Part shown: in pieces, positions 10,343 to 20,565 of the stretch
How positions within the stretch are numbered: the stretch's first letter is position 1
How the letters are laid out: the number at the start of each line of letters is the position of its first letter
Assembly (NCBI GenBank): GCA_024138025.1
Contig: JAMXBD010001387.1
Coordinates: 1 to 64,000 of the forward strand
Reading direction: 5' to 3'
DNA: 64,000 nt
Origin: Combretum micranthum
Taxonomy: Eukaryota; Streptophyta; Magnoliopsida; Myrtales; Combretaceae
The notes under the pieces: generated by a model
The model's input: only the letters and a program-made list of their open reading frames with translations
The model's database searches: none
Told to the model about the DNA's origin: nothing
Position numbers and translations under genes: made by a program

Positions 10343-11546
10343 TTCCCCCTCTCTTCAAAAGGATTCGTCCTCGAATAAGGAATATCACCTACATCAAACG
10401 GACTTAGATCAGCAACATTAAATGTAGCACTTACATTATACTCACCTGGTAAGTCAACTTTGTAGGCGTTGTCATTGATCCGTTCAAGTATCTGGAATGG
10501 ACCATCTCCACGAGGATTCAGCTTGGACTTTCGTTGTAGTGGAAATCTTTCCTTACGAAAGTGCACCAAACCCAATCTCCGGGTTGAAAGATCATTGGTC
10601 TCCTGCCTTTGTTCACCCTTGAAGCCACTTTTGCATTGTGTTGCTCAATCCTATTCTTCACTTGTGCATGTAGCTTCTTCACAAAATCTGCCTTAGAGTT
10701 AGCATCAAAACTCACAAACTCATTAGATGGTAATGGCAATAAATCAATAGGAGTTAGTGGATTAAAACCATATACAATTTCAAACGGAGAATAATGCGTA
10801 GTGCTATGAATAGCCCTATTATATGCAAACTCCACAAATGGTAAACAATCCTCCCAAGTCCTAATGTTCTTCTCTATAATTGCCCTCAACAATTGAACCA
10901 AAGTTCTATTAACCACCTCCGTTTGCCCATCAGTTTGTGGATGACAGGTAGTCGAAAACATAAGCTTAGTTCCCAACTTTCCCCACAAAACTCTCCAGAA
11001 ATGACTCAAAAATTTTACATCCCTATCACTAACAATGCTTTTAGGTATGCCGTGCAATCGCACAACCTCTCTAAAGAACAAACCAGCAATATATATTGCA
11101 TCATCAGTTTTATGACATGGGATAAAATGAGCCATTTTACTAAACCGATCTACCACAACAAAGATACTATCATGACCTTTCCTAGTCTTAGGCAAGCCAA
11201 GAACGAAATCCATAGACACAGCAGTCCAGGGTTCATCAGGAACAGGCAATGGTTTATATAGTCCATGTGGTTGCAGTTTAGATTTAGCCTCTTTACATGT
11301 AATGCAAGTTTTACAAATTTTATGCACATCATGCCTCATGCCAGGCCAAAAGAAATGTTCATGTAGCATATCATATGTCTTATCTACCCCGAAATGCCTC
11401 CTATTGAGTTTGTCTTTACCCTTTAGATGCTTCAAACTCTCATGGTCGGTATGTATGACAAACTCCTTAGGCCAAAGGTAGTGCTGCCATGTTTGCAATG
11501 CACGCACTAAGGCATACAACTCCTTATCATATGTTGGATACTTCAA
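10225..11546 (-). pseudogene. CRM-type RNase H remnant joined to integrase, reversed
   Basis: The frame 11546-10518 (342 codons) begins with the end of RNase H ([24 protein letters not shown]). At NRRH it jumps directly to [14 protein letters not shown] of integrase. Compared with the copy at 49810, this removes the RNase H tail and a linker of roughly 100 codons without changing frame. Integrase zinc residues, the catalytic Asp regions ([21 protein letters not shown]) and NRTLVQLL follow. A shift near 10560 moves to the frame ending at 10225, which reads into the LTR with the C-terminal tail ending SVPQGP. Confidence 0.8.
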
Positions 11547-12928
11547 GCAAGCAATGGTGCGTTACACAATTTTTCTTTAAGTTCATTAAAAGCAAGTTCT
11601 TGTGTATCACTCCATACAAATCCAACATTCTTCTTAACTAACTCATTCAAAGGTGCAGCAATAGTGCTAAAATCCTTGATGAATCTCCTATAAAACCCAG
11701 CAAGTCCATGAAAACTCCGCACTTCACTAGCACTCTTAGGTCTAGGCCATTCCCTAATTGCCCTAACCTTTTCCTCATCAACCTCCACTCCTTGACTAGA
11801 GACAACAAAACCTAGGAAATTAACCTTATCCATGCAAAAACTACACTTCTTAAGGTTGGCATATAATTTCTCCTCTCTTAGCTTTGTTAACACTAGTCGC
11901 ACATGCAAAACGTGATCATTCAGACACTTAGAGTAAATCAGAATATCATCAAAGTAAACCACAACAAATTTACCTAAGTAGTCACGCAACACATGATTCA
12001 TCAATCGCATAAAAGTACTAGGTGCATTCGTAAGACCAAAAGGCATGACAAGCCATTCATACAAACCATACTTAGTCTTAAATGCAGTTTTCCATTCATC
12101 GCCTACTTTCATGCGAATTTGATAGTAACCAGATTTTAAATCAATTTTGGTAAACAAACATGAACCATACAATTCATCCAACATATCATCTAACCTAGGT
12201 ATAGGATGACGATACTTTACAGTGATTTTGTTGATGGCTCTGCAGTCTACACACATTCTCCAAGTCCCGTCCTTCTTAGGCACTAATATTACAGGAACCG
12301 AACAAGGACTCAGACTTTCTCTCACATACCCCTTCTCCAACAACTCCTCAACCTGCTTCTGGATCTCCTTCGCCTCACTAGGATTAGTTCTATAGGCAGG
12401 TCGGTTGGGTATGACAGCTCCAGGAATGAAGTCAATCTGATGCTCAATGCCTCTCACAGGTGGAAGTCCTCTAGGCATCTCTTCAGGAAACACGTCTTCA
12501 AATTCCTGCAATAAATCAGAAAACACACTAGGCAAAGATTGGTTAATCTCATTAGTTGCCAAACAAGCCCCTTTGTACAATAGTACAAATATAGGTCGAT
12601 TGGCATGCAAAGCATATCTAACCTCACTCGTCCTAGCAATCAAGCTCACATTCTTACTCTTTTTCTCTCTAGGCCGATTTTTATTTTGCTTTTCACTCCC
12701 CTCTTTCTTTCCACTCAACTCACTTCCATCACTCTCTTTATTTTCACTCTTTTTCTTCTCTCTCTCAAAAGTGCTTTTTCTACTCTCACGCTCTTTTCTT
12801 TCGGCCTCTTCTCTCAATCTTTCCAAAGCACATTGGTCTTCATACACTTCTTTGGATGACAATGGTGTTAAAGTAGTTTTTCTGCCATCTTTGGTGAGAG
12901 TGTATCGATTGGTGTAGCCATTATGCAC
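11543..12928 (-). CDS. CRM-type reverse transcriptase, reversed, truncated at RNase H
   Basis: 461 open codons: end of the protease/linker (lysine/glutamate-rich), then a complete gypsy RT with [34 protein letters not shown]-type motif [13 protein letters not shown] and catalytic [10 protein letters not shown]. It continues to the connection region ([12 protein letters not shown]) and stops at NAPLLA, where a deletion removed the start of RNase H including its first catalytic Asp block. The sequence is closest to plant CRM elements. The reading frame differs from gag-protease upstream because of an indel near 12930. Confidence 0.85.
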   Translation of the reverse strand: MHNGYTNRYTLTKDGRKTTLTPLSSKEVYEDQCALERLREEAERKERESRKSTFEREKKKSENKESDGSELSGKKEGSEKQNKNRPREKKSKNVSLIARTSEVRYALHANRPIFVLLYKGACLATNEINQSLPSVFSDLLQEFEDVFPEEMPRGLPPVRGIEHQIDFIPGAVIPNRPAYRTNPSEAKEIQKQVEELLEKGYVRESLSPCSVPVILVPKKDGTWRMCVDCRAINKITVKYRHPIPRLDDMLDELYGSCLFTKIDLKSGYYQIRMKVGDEWKTAFKTKYGLYEWLVMPFGLTNAPSTFMRLMNHVLRDYLGKFVVVYFDDILIYSKCLNDHVLHVRLVLTKLREEKLYANLKKCSFCMDKVNFLGFVVSSQGVEVDEEKVRAIREWPRPKSASEVRSFHGLAGFYRRFIKDFSTIAAPLNELVKKNVGFVWSDTQELAFNELKEKLCNAPLLA

Positions 12929-14586
12929 GTTTGTCTATCAAATTGCCAAGGTCTTCCTAATAGAAGATCACTAGCATGCATAGGAACGACGTCACATAAT
13001 ATTTCATCATGGTATTTGCCAATGGTTAGAGAAATTAAAGCTTGCCTATTTACCTTAACCTCACCACAATCGCTAAGCCATTGTAGTTTGTATGGTCTAG
13101 GATGGGGTACAGTAGGCAACTCCAATCGGTTAATTAGAAGTGTACTTACCACATTAGTACAACTTCCTCCATCGACAATCACACTACAACCTCTCCCTTG
13201 CACAAGACCTCTAGTGTGGAATAAATTCTCTCGCTGCTCCTCCTGGCAATCTTCCTTCAGCTGTGTATTAAGTGCACGCCTAGTAACCAATATTTCAACC
13301 TTTTCTGGCTCATCAATGCTACCCTCATCACTACAGTCTTCTAATTCAGGCATGGCTTCCTCCTCTTTGTCACTACCAGCTCCCTCATCATCAGTGACAA
13401 CTTCCCCATTTCTCACCACCATACTTCTCCTATTAGGGCACTCCCTACTAATGTGTCCAACACCTTGACACTTCCAACATTTAATATCTCGATTTCTACC
13501 CTTCTGATCATCTACTTTAGGTTTCTCAGATGAAACCCCACCAGACTTACTCTTTGCTACATCAACTGTAGACTTATTTCCACCTTTAAATTCAGATTTT
13601 CCATATCCTTTCCAATTATTATTATAGCTTGAAGAAGATTTGGAAACATACCTGTTTGAACCTTTGCCATGAAGTTGCTTCTCGATTTTGATGGCAAGAT
13701 GTACCATCTCCTCCAACTCGACATATGGTAGCAACTCCACTTTATCAGCGATTTCTTTGTTCAAGCCACCCAAGAACCGTGCCATGGTGGATTCTTCATC
13801 TTCAACCACATCAGCCCTCGTCATGATCATCTCCATCTCCTTGTAGTAGTCCTCTACACTCCTACTACCTTGTCTCAACACTTGAAGCCGCTGAATCAAT
13901 TCCCTTTGAAAGTACTTGGGAACGAAACGCTTCCTCATCACAGCCCTAAGCTCCTGCCAAGTATCAATAGGGTACTCCATATTCCTCCTCCTACTTGTCA
14001 CCAACTGATCCCACCAAGATATAGCATAATCTTGAAATTGGGTAACAGCCAATTTCACCTTTTTCTCCTCACTAAATTGGTGACAATCAAAAATCAACTC
14101 AACTCGCTTTTCCCATTGCAAATAAGCTTCAGGATCAGACTTACCCTGAAAGATAGGAATTTTCAACTTGATACTCCCCAAATCTCGATCTACATAATCA
14201 TCATTCCATCTATTCCTAGCAACGGGATAATTCTCCTGCATTCTTCCTCTTCCTATACCCCTACCGCCTCTACCACCTCTACCTCTCCTATTGAATATCA
14301 TAGGTGGACTATCATCATACTCCTCCTCCCGATACTCATTAACATCCCCCACATCATCAACCTGGGGTGTGGTAGAACTAACTCCTCTATTTACTCCCAT
14401 AGGACTCGCCTCCTTCTCAACAGCTTGTAGTCTCAAATTCATATTTTCTAGAGACTCCTTCATATCCATCATCGTCTCGATTAGACGCTTATACTCAGAT
14501 GCTCTAGCGTCTTGCATCAAAGCCCCTTCTTTACTACCTCCGTCCCTACCTTCAATCACACCCTTACCCGACATCTTTTCCTGCAA
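12868..14586 (-). CDS. CRM-type gag-protease, reversed
   Basis: 572 codons. The probable native start is the internal ATG of MSGKGVIEG rather than the first ATG. Order: a region predicted as coiled coil, an RG-rich stretch (RRGRGGRGGRG), the Retrotrans_gag capsid domain (DPEAYLQWEKRVELIF…WWDQLV…GSRSVEDYYKEMEM), a CCHC zinc knuckle CWKCQGVGHISREC, an acidic linker, and a retropepsin domain with active-site DGGS (VIVDGGSCTNVVS) and LLGRPWQFDR. The frame is lost right after QFDR; the last ~20 codons are out of frame. This is the best-preserved gag in the window. Confidence 0.88.
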   Translation of the reverse strand: MQEKMSGKGVIEGRDGGSKEGALMQDARASEYKRLIETMMDMKESLENMNLRLQAVEKEASPMGVNRGVSSTTPQVDDVGDVNEYREEEYDDSPPMIFNRRGRGGRGGRGIGRGRMQENYPVARNRWNDDYVDRDLGSIKLKIPIFQGKSDPEAYLQWEKRVELIFDCHQFSEEKKVKLAVTQFQDYAISWWDQLVTSRRRNMEYPIDTWQELRAVMRKRFVPKYFQRELIQRLQVLRQGSRSVEDYYKEMEMIMTRADVVEDEESTMARFLGGLNKEIADKVELLPYVELEEMVHLAIKIEKQLHGKGSNRYVSKSSSSYNNNWKGYGKSEFKGGNKSTVDVAKSKSGGVSSEKPKVDDQKGRNRDIKCWKCQGVGHISRECPNRRSMVVRNGEVVTDDEGAGSDKEEEAMPELEDCSDEGSIDEPEKVEILVTRRALNTQLKEDCQEEQRENLFHTRGLVQGRGCSVIVDGGSCTNVVSTLLINRLELPTVPHPRPYKLQWLSDCGEVKVNRQALISLTIGKYHDEILCDVVPMHASDLLLGRPWQFDRQTCIMATPIDTLSPKMAEKLL

Positions 14587-15211
14587 AACAAATAATCGTT
14601 AGCAATAATAAAGTTCAATTTCCTCACAAGCGCTCCCTTTCGTGTTTATCACTCACAAGATGGGGGTGTTCACTCGTGTTTCTCTAATCAAGATGCCACA
14701 CACAGGGTTTCCCTCACACCTCTCGAGCCTGTTCTTTTCGTGTTCTTAATCGAATCACACTCTTAGAACAATTCCAAGAATTTCGATACCAAGGTGTTTA
14801 GAGTGATACAATGGACAATTTCAAGACTCTTCGAATCAGACAAACGAGAATTGAAGAAAACTCAACGAACTCTACACAAGAATTATATTGTTGGAAAGAC
14901 ACTCAATACTCAAGACAAGAATTGATCTTTGGTGATTTTTTTTTTTAATTTCGATTTTTTTTTGAACTCAAATCTCAAGAATAGAGATTTTCAAACCCTA
15001 ATCTTTCGCTTGTAACAACAAAAAGATCACACACACAAGATATCTAATAGTCCGTTCAATTGATGAACAAACCCTAGGAACAATAAAGATTCAATCTTTT
15101 TTTTTTTTTCACTAACAAGAATCAGATTTGATCTTGATGAACAATCCAAGAATTGAAAGCAAGAAACAAAAGATTAATAGAAAGAACGATATAACCTGAT
15201 CTAGAGCCTAG

Positions 15212-15225
15212 GCTCTGATACCAAA
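15212..15225 (-). other. PBS of reversed CRM element, initiator-Met type
   Basis: The reverse complement reads TTTGGTATCAGAGC, adjacent to the LTR end …CGTATCA. Confidence 0.85.
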
Positions 15226-16054
15226 TGATACGAGAACCTTCGTATTCACGCGTGAGAACCCCTTTGGATATTGCGAACCCCCAACACAATGAATAGAAAA
15301 CCCACGGATGCCTTTGATTTCAATCCCTAAGAAGGATTAGATATCAGATTTGTCTTAGGTTGTTGATCTAAAGAATTAGGATAACAAACCCTAATTGCGA
15401 AACACTCCACAAAGAAGGTGATCGATCTTCTTTGAATGTTCCTAAAGCATGTATTCTCTCAAGAACACAAAGAATCAAGCATGAAAGCTTTGGGTATTCA
15501 ATTTCATGAATAAACTTAACAATAATCAACTTGTTTTGTCTTACAACCTTCAAAGACCTATATAGCAAAACTAAGGAAATCCAAAAGACAAGAAATTGAA
15601 AAGTTTCTCGTAATAAAGTACGCTGGCGGCCTAAGTTTCAACGCGGGGCCATTATGCTACTGGTCGAAAATTACAAATCTACGCTGGCAAGATGGCCGGC
15701 GGCCTAAATATTTACGATGGCGGCCTAAATATTTAAGCTGGCGGCCTTTGTTCCAATTCGCTCCAATCTTCAATTTCCTCTTATGTTTCCTCTTGAACTC
15801 GAAGTATATTGAAACGAACTTGACCCGAACTTGTCCCAAAGCTTTGATAACCTTGTAATCCATCTTCAACTTGCTTGATTAAGCCTTGGAAGTGTTGATT
15901 GAAGGATTGTTGAAGCGTCTTAGCTCGGGATCTTGTTATTGGTCCTTGTGGCACACTAGGTGGACTTGAAATCCTTTGAGCTTGGACCGTAGCCGCTTGA
16001 TCTTCATGTAAAGTTGGTTCCAAAGCTTGGACCGGCGGCGGCTCTATCGTAACA
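15226..16054 (-). repeat. 5' LTR of reversed CRM element
   Basis: 829 bp, TGATACG…GTAACA on the plus strand. It differs from the partner LTR mainly by fewer GGCGGCC repeat units and some substitutions. Confidence 0.85.
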
Positions 16055-16072
16055 GAAACTGTGGGGTTATAA

Positions 16073-17310
16073 TGTAAACTCCGATTTTCCTAGTAATCAA
16101 GCAGACTTCGAAAACCGGAAACCAAAACCCAAAATTGAATTAGTATAAACCTTGTGAGAGAAACCTAAGAACCCTGCATCTGGCTTTCCTTCGATTTCAA
16201 CTTAAAAAAACTTTTATAAATAATTTAAAGTGGAATATTGTTTTAAAGTATATTTCAAACCATAAAAAGTTTTGATTTCAAAAAATTTTCTACTCCGGGC
16301 CTTTCCGAGATCCACTACGGAAAAGCGAGCCCTGGAACTAAAAATTCAAAAAAAATTCCGAAATACTCTGTAGAACCAAAATTTAATAAGGATTTCAAAA
16401 ATATATGTTATATAATTTTTCGGGTTATAAAAATTACAGATATGGTCTTTTTCTTGTATTTTCTTTACTACCGGTAAAGTAATTATCTTGTTTACTATTC
16501 ATTACTATTCACAAGTATAACCTACTACACACATAAGCCATACCCTAGTGTTACATCCATACAAACACTCAATGACATTTTATTTTCCAATGAAAATTTG
16601 TCTCTTAACAAATTATTACATTTAATACTTTTTATTATATAAATTACAAAATAAAACAATTTCAACTCTCCCTCTCTCCTCCCCACACTCAAATCGGTGC
16701 AACCACCCCCACCCACACACACCCACACCCCTTCCCCCCCTCTTTTCCCTTTTATGCCCTCACTTGCATTTAATCTAATTTATTAAGATAATAACCCTAA
16801 TTTACTCCATATATATACTCATTTATAAGCTCTCTCCTCATTTCTACTCTTTCGATTTTCACTAAAAGCAAAAGTCCTCTCCATTTTTCTCCTTTGTGCC
16901 GTGAGCTCTCCACATTACCTACTCCCCCCCAAACACCCACACACATACACAAAAGCTCATTTCTTCTTCATTTCCACTTGATTCAAACCTTAGGTGATGA
17001 ATCCTAACCCTTTACTACCATTAAATCTTGTAATGGCAAGATTATTCATGGGTATTTTCACATTTAAGTCCCCATGAACACTTGCTAGGGACAAAAAAAT
17101 ACCACTACATAAATATCAAGCCATCACAAGAGTAGATCTTGTGTTTAAAGAAGTTTTTGTTGAATATCTTCATGTTCATGCATATAATAGTAAAGTAAAG
17201 TAGAGATCTTGCATAAAAATCCATGTTCGTGCTTTCAAACTTCATTTCATGCATCATAAGTAGTAGATCTAGCATTTAGATACTTATATTATACTTGACA
17301 TTCATGATCT
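16073..17310 (+). repeat. Tekay-1 5' LTR, first segment
   Basis: Starts TGTAAACTCCG, matching the 3' LTR start at 59049. Interrupted at CATGATCT by the Athila-type element; resumes at 36000. Confidence 0.85.
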
Positions 17311-19269
17311 TGATAAGATCATATTATATACAACTTGTTGATGTTCAAAATAGCTAGAATGGGTACTTGTTTTAGTTAAAATTCATGTTTCAGGTCTAAT
17401 TTGGACAAAGGAATAAAAACAAGAAACTTTGGAATGAAAATAGGAAAAACTCAAGGGATGCCGCGCTTTTTTGAAGTTAAAGCCGTTGGTGTACAGCCCA
17501 CCTTCATCACCAAAGGAATAGAATTCCTTAAGGCTGCCTCTATACCGCCGGCCTTGGGGCGGTGTAGACTGAAGAGGACAAAAACACTAGCTCAACGCTG
17601 CCAGTATAGGAGGAAGAAGAAGCCAGCTTCTGCAATATTTCATTCAACACCGCTTTCTGAGAATCAAAGTCGCTAGCTTTGAGACGGCTTACAAGATCAA
17701 ATTTGTGCACTATTCAAAGCGTTGCATACACTGCCAGCCTTACAAGCCTTGACTCAATTGAACATACGCCGCCAGGTGAATAGGCCAGTGTAGAATGAAG
17801 GCTGGCAACTCAAAGTTCAAAGGTTGCCAGTGCAGAAGGAGTTACAACTTACGTTGAACCTTAAGCCACCGGCGTTGTGGCAGTGTAGATCGAAGATCAG
17901 AAGGCACAGGTAGATATCACATGCTCGGTGACAAATGAAAAGACAAAGTTTGATGGATTGTCTAAGTTGGCAACAAAGCCGCCGGCTTTGGGGCGGCTTT
18001 CCTTATAAATAGGTCCAACCTTTCATTTTTCATTATATACGCCGGCTAGGTCCATATCTAAGCCGCCGGTGTAGGAACGGCCTACACTTGTAACCGAAGA
18101 TGAAAGCTGCCAGTGCACTGCCTGTGTAATAAAAAAAAGACTTTACACCGTCTGTAAGCCGTTGGCATAGGAACTGTAACTGCCGATGTACAAGTTGAAA
18201 CTGCAATTTTTCATTAATGCTTCTCATGAATTTTTCCTATATAAAGGGGATTTCCCTCCTCTAGTTGAAGAGCATAAGAAAAACATAAAATACTTTAGTA
18301 TAAAAATAGTTTTAACATTTCATAGAGATTTGTGAGAGATTTGAGCTTTCAAGAAGTTGTAATTGAAGATTGCGATATTTGAATTGGTGATATATGATCT
18401 CTTTTCTTATGCAATTCATTTAGCTGAATTCTTTGTTTATAATGTTATCAATTGCATACTCTTTTTTATTATTGAATCATCATTCATGAGTAGCTAAACT
18501 TTTCTTTGTGGGAAGTGATGAAATCTTAATCTTGCTAAAATGATTTTTGAACTTATATTATAGGATTGTTAGAATTATGGAATATTTGTATTGAATCCTA
18601 ATTATCTATTTTATTTCTAATTGAAATTGAACTGATAAGAATTATGATAATTTGGAAAAAGAATTAGGGTTCATAAGAATTCATAAATTTAGATTAAACA
18701 ACAATTGTGAAAGCAGCGGAGTTTAATCTAATTTAGAAATTGTTCTATGTAATTCATGAAATATTTTTATTTTAATTTCTCACTAAGGAATCAGGAGAAG
18801 TTAATTTAGGATATTAGACAATTATAGAATCGTCAGGTTTATGATTGTAAATTAGATTCCATTGATAATTTATATAGCGGAAGCTAATAGATTATTTTAT
18901 GGTTTACTAAAACTTGATAGTTTTAGGTGTTGACAATTTCTTACAAATATCCACAATTCTAATTATTCATCTAATATAACTTCAGCATGATTAGTAAAGA
19001 TTAGGGTGGATTTTGTTCCGTCCTACATTTATCTTATATAACTTCTCATAATCTCATTGCATTCACTGATAAATATTAGATATAATTAGTTAATTAATTG
19101 ATACATTTTGATTGCCTAAATATTAGCAAAAGCTAATATCAATCTAGTAATTAATTTAGTCCTTGTGAGAACGACACTCGACTCACTTTTATATTACTTG
19201 ATCAAGACCCAATATACTTGCTGGTAGTATCTGAACTTACATTTTTATATACACATTTTACACAGATCA
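17311..19269 (+). repeat. Athila-type 5' LTR
   Basis: Starts TGATAAGATC and ends TTTTACACAGATCA. The middle (about 17460-18200) is a degenerate series of GCCGCCGGC-like blocks, followed by a strong TATA box at 18238. The second half is AT-rich. No meaningful coding sequence. Confidence 0.85.
18238..18245 (+). promoter_or_regulatory. TATA box of Athila-type LTR
   Basis: CCTATATAAAGGGG context, preserved in the partner LTR near 34970. Probable Pol II promoter for the element. Confidence 0.6.
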
Positions 19270-19275
19270 AGTTTT

Positions 19276-19293
19276 TGGCGCCATTGCCGGGGA
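19276..19293 (+). other. PBS, tRNA-Asp type (Athila)
   Basis: TGGCGCCATTGCCGGGGA differs at one position from the complement of the 3' end of plant tRNA-Asp(GTC). It lies 6 bp after the LTR. This PBS is characteristic of Athila-type elements. Confidence 0.85.
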
Positions 19294-19383
19294 TCATAAT
19301 TAATATTCGATCACTTTTTAGCTTTGCTAGTAGTTTAGGTGCTTTTCAAAGGATCAATTGTTTTCTTTTCTTTTGCAGGTTAC

Positions 19384-19680
19384 ATGCATAGGAGTAGAAG
19401 TAGGGAACTTCTACCAATTGATCCCGAAATCGAATGAACCCTGCATCAGCAAAGAAGAGAAAACAGAAGGCAAGAAGTGTTGCAACCTGAAGAAATGGCA
19501 GAAAACGAACCAAGAAATAATGAGGGCAACAATGACCAAAACGACAATCCAATTCAAGTTGCACCTGTTAGAGCACTTCGGGATTATACAGTACCTATTG
19601 TTCAAGGTCCTGCTGTGAGGAGACCTGCAGTTTAAGCCAACAACTTGAGCTTAAACCAGCATTGATTCAAATGGTTAAAT
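19384..19680 (+). pseudogene. Athila gag N-terminus, broken
   Basis: One frame from the ATG at 19384 encodes the typical Athila gag start (IDPEIE; later RALRDYTVPIVQG, then RRPAV and ANN). It contains CGA-to-TGA and CAA-to-TAA nonsense changes and a shift near the end. It is cut at 19680 by a reversed Tekay-like LTR. The capsid and all pol domains are absent from the window. Confidence 0.8.
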
Positions 19681-20244
19681 TGTCACGCCCCAGAGGGGTA
19701 TCCTAAACGTAACAGTCCACCACATGCCATATAAGACTCTCGAATTACTATCCGAGTCCTTCGAGAGTCTTGTATAGATGTAAGGCATCCCTTTACGATA
19801 ATAAAATACTTTATTCAATGGAGTTAATTTAAACCCCGGTTTTTCTAGTAACCAAGATAACTCGAGAACCGGAAACCAAAACCCTAAACCGTAGCTTAAG
19901 ATGAGAGTAAGACCTAGGAACCCTAAATCCGGCTTTTCCTCGGTTTCCAATTAAGAAGCTTTTATAAGAAAATTTAATCTTGAATATAGTTCTTGAATAT
20001 ATTTCAAACAAAGAAACGATCAGATTTTGAGAAAATTTCAATTGCGGGTCTTCCCGAGACCCATTACAGAAAAGCGTGCCCCGGAACTTGAATTTCAAAA
20101 ATTTACTTGTGAATACTCATTTGAATCTAAATTTAATAAGGACTTCAAAAATATAAATTTCATATTTTTTCGGTTTACGAAAAATACAGTTATAGCCTTT
20201 TTATTCGTATTTTCTTACTACCGGTAATTAAGTTGTCTTAATTA

Positions 20245-20366
20245 CTATTCATTACTATTCACAAGTACAACCTATACTATTCACAAGTACAACCTATTAC
20301 TATTCACAAGTACAACCTATTACTATTCACAAGTACAACCTATTACTACTCACAAGTACACCCTAC
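20245..20366 (+). repeat. ~23-bp tandem repeat in Tekay-like U3
   Basis: About five units of TATTACTATTCACAAGTACA-type sequence, the last degenerate. A single unit is present at the same place in other Tekay LTRs (for example near 59470), so the array expanded in this copy. Confidence 0.85.
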
Positions 20367-20542
20367 TCTTACATCCTTACAATAACTCAATTTCATTTTC
20401 TTTTCCAAGGATTATTTGTCTCTTAATAATTATTACAAGTTATGACACTTAATGTACAATCTATCAAAACAAGTCACACAAAAATCAAATCCCCCCATTC
20501 CCCCACCCCCCACAAGCAATGGCTAGTGTGAACCCCCCTCCA

Positions 20543-20565
20543 CCCCCCCCCCCCCCCCCCCCCCC
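20543..20565. repeat. Homopolymer of 23 C
   Basis: An uninterrupted C run in the solo LTR. A shorter run of 16 C lies at the comparable place in another Tekay LTR (59870-59885). Confidence 0.9.

Larger units (their letters stand above)
9473..16054 (-). mobile_element. CRM-type gypsy element, both LTRs, reversed
   Basis: 6.6-kb element flanked by the duplication GAAAC (9468-9472, 16055-16059). On the minus strand: 5' LTR 16054-15226, PBS, gag-protease, RT, RNase H/integrase, polypurine tract, 3' LTR 10342-9473. RT ([21 protein letters not shown]), RNase H and integrase match the CRM clade. Two internal deletions and a frameshift make it defective. Confidence 0.85.

Noticed and set aside
12447..12917. 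Long plus-strand ORFs opposite the CRM gag and RT (also 13870-14430 and 12923-13468).
   Set aside because: Antisense shadows of a well-supported minus-strand polyprotein.
17401..17676. 91-codon ORF in the Athila-type LTR, and a similar reversed one at 18033-18227.
   Set aside because: They lie in the GCCGCC-rich repeat section, are not preserved as open frames in the partner LTR, and resemble no family I know.
19276..19293. tRNA-Asp gene fragment.
   Set aside because: Only the 18 bases complementary to the tRNA 3' end are present, directly after an LTR, so it is a primer-binding site.
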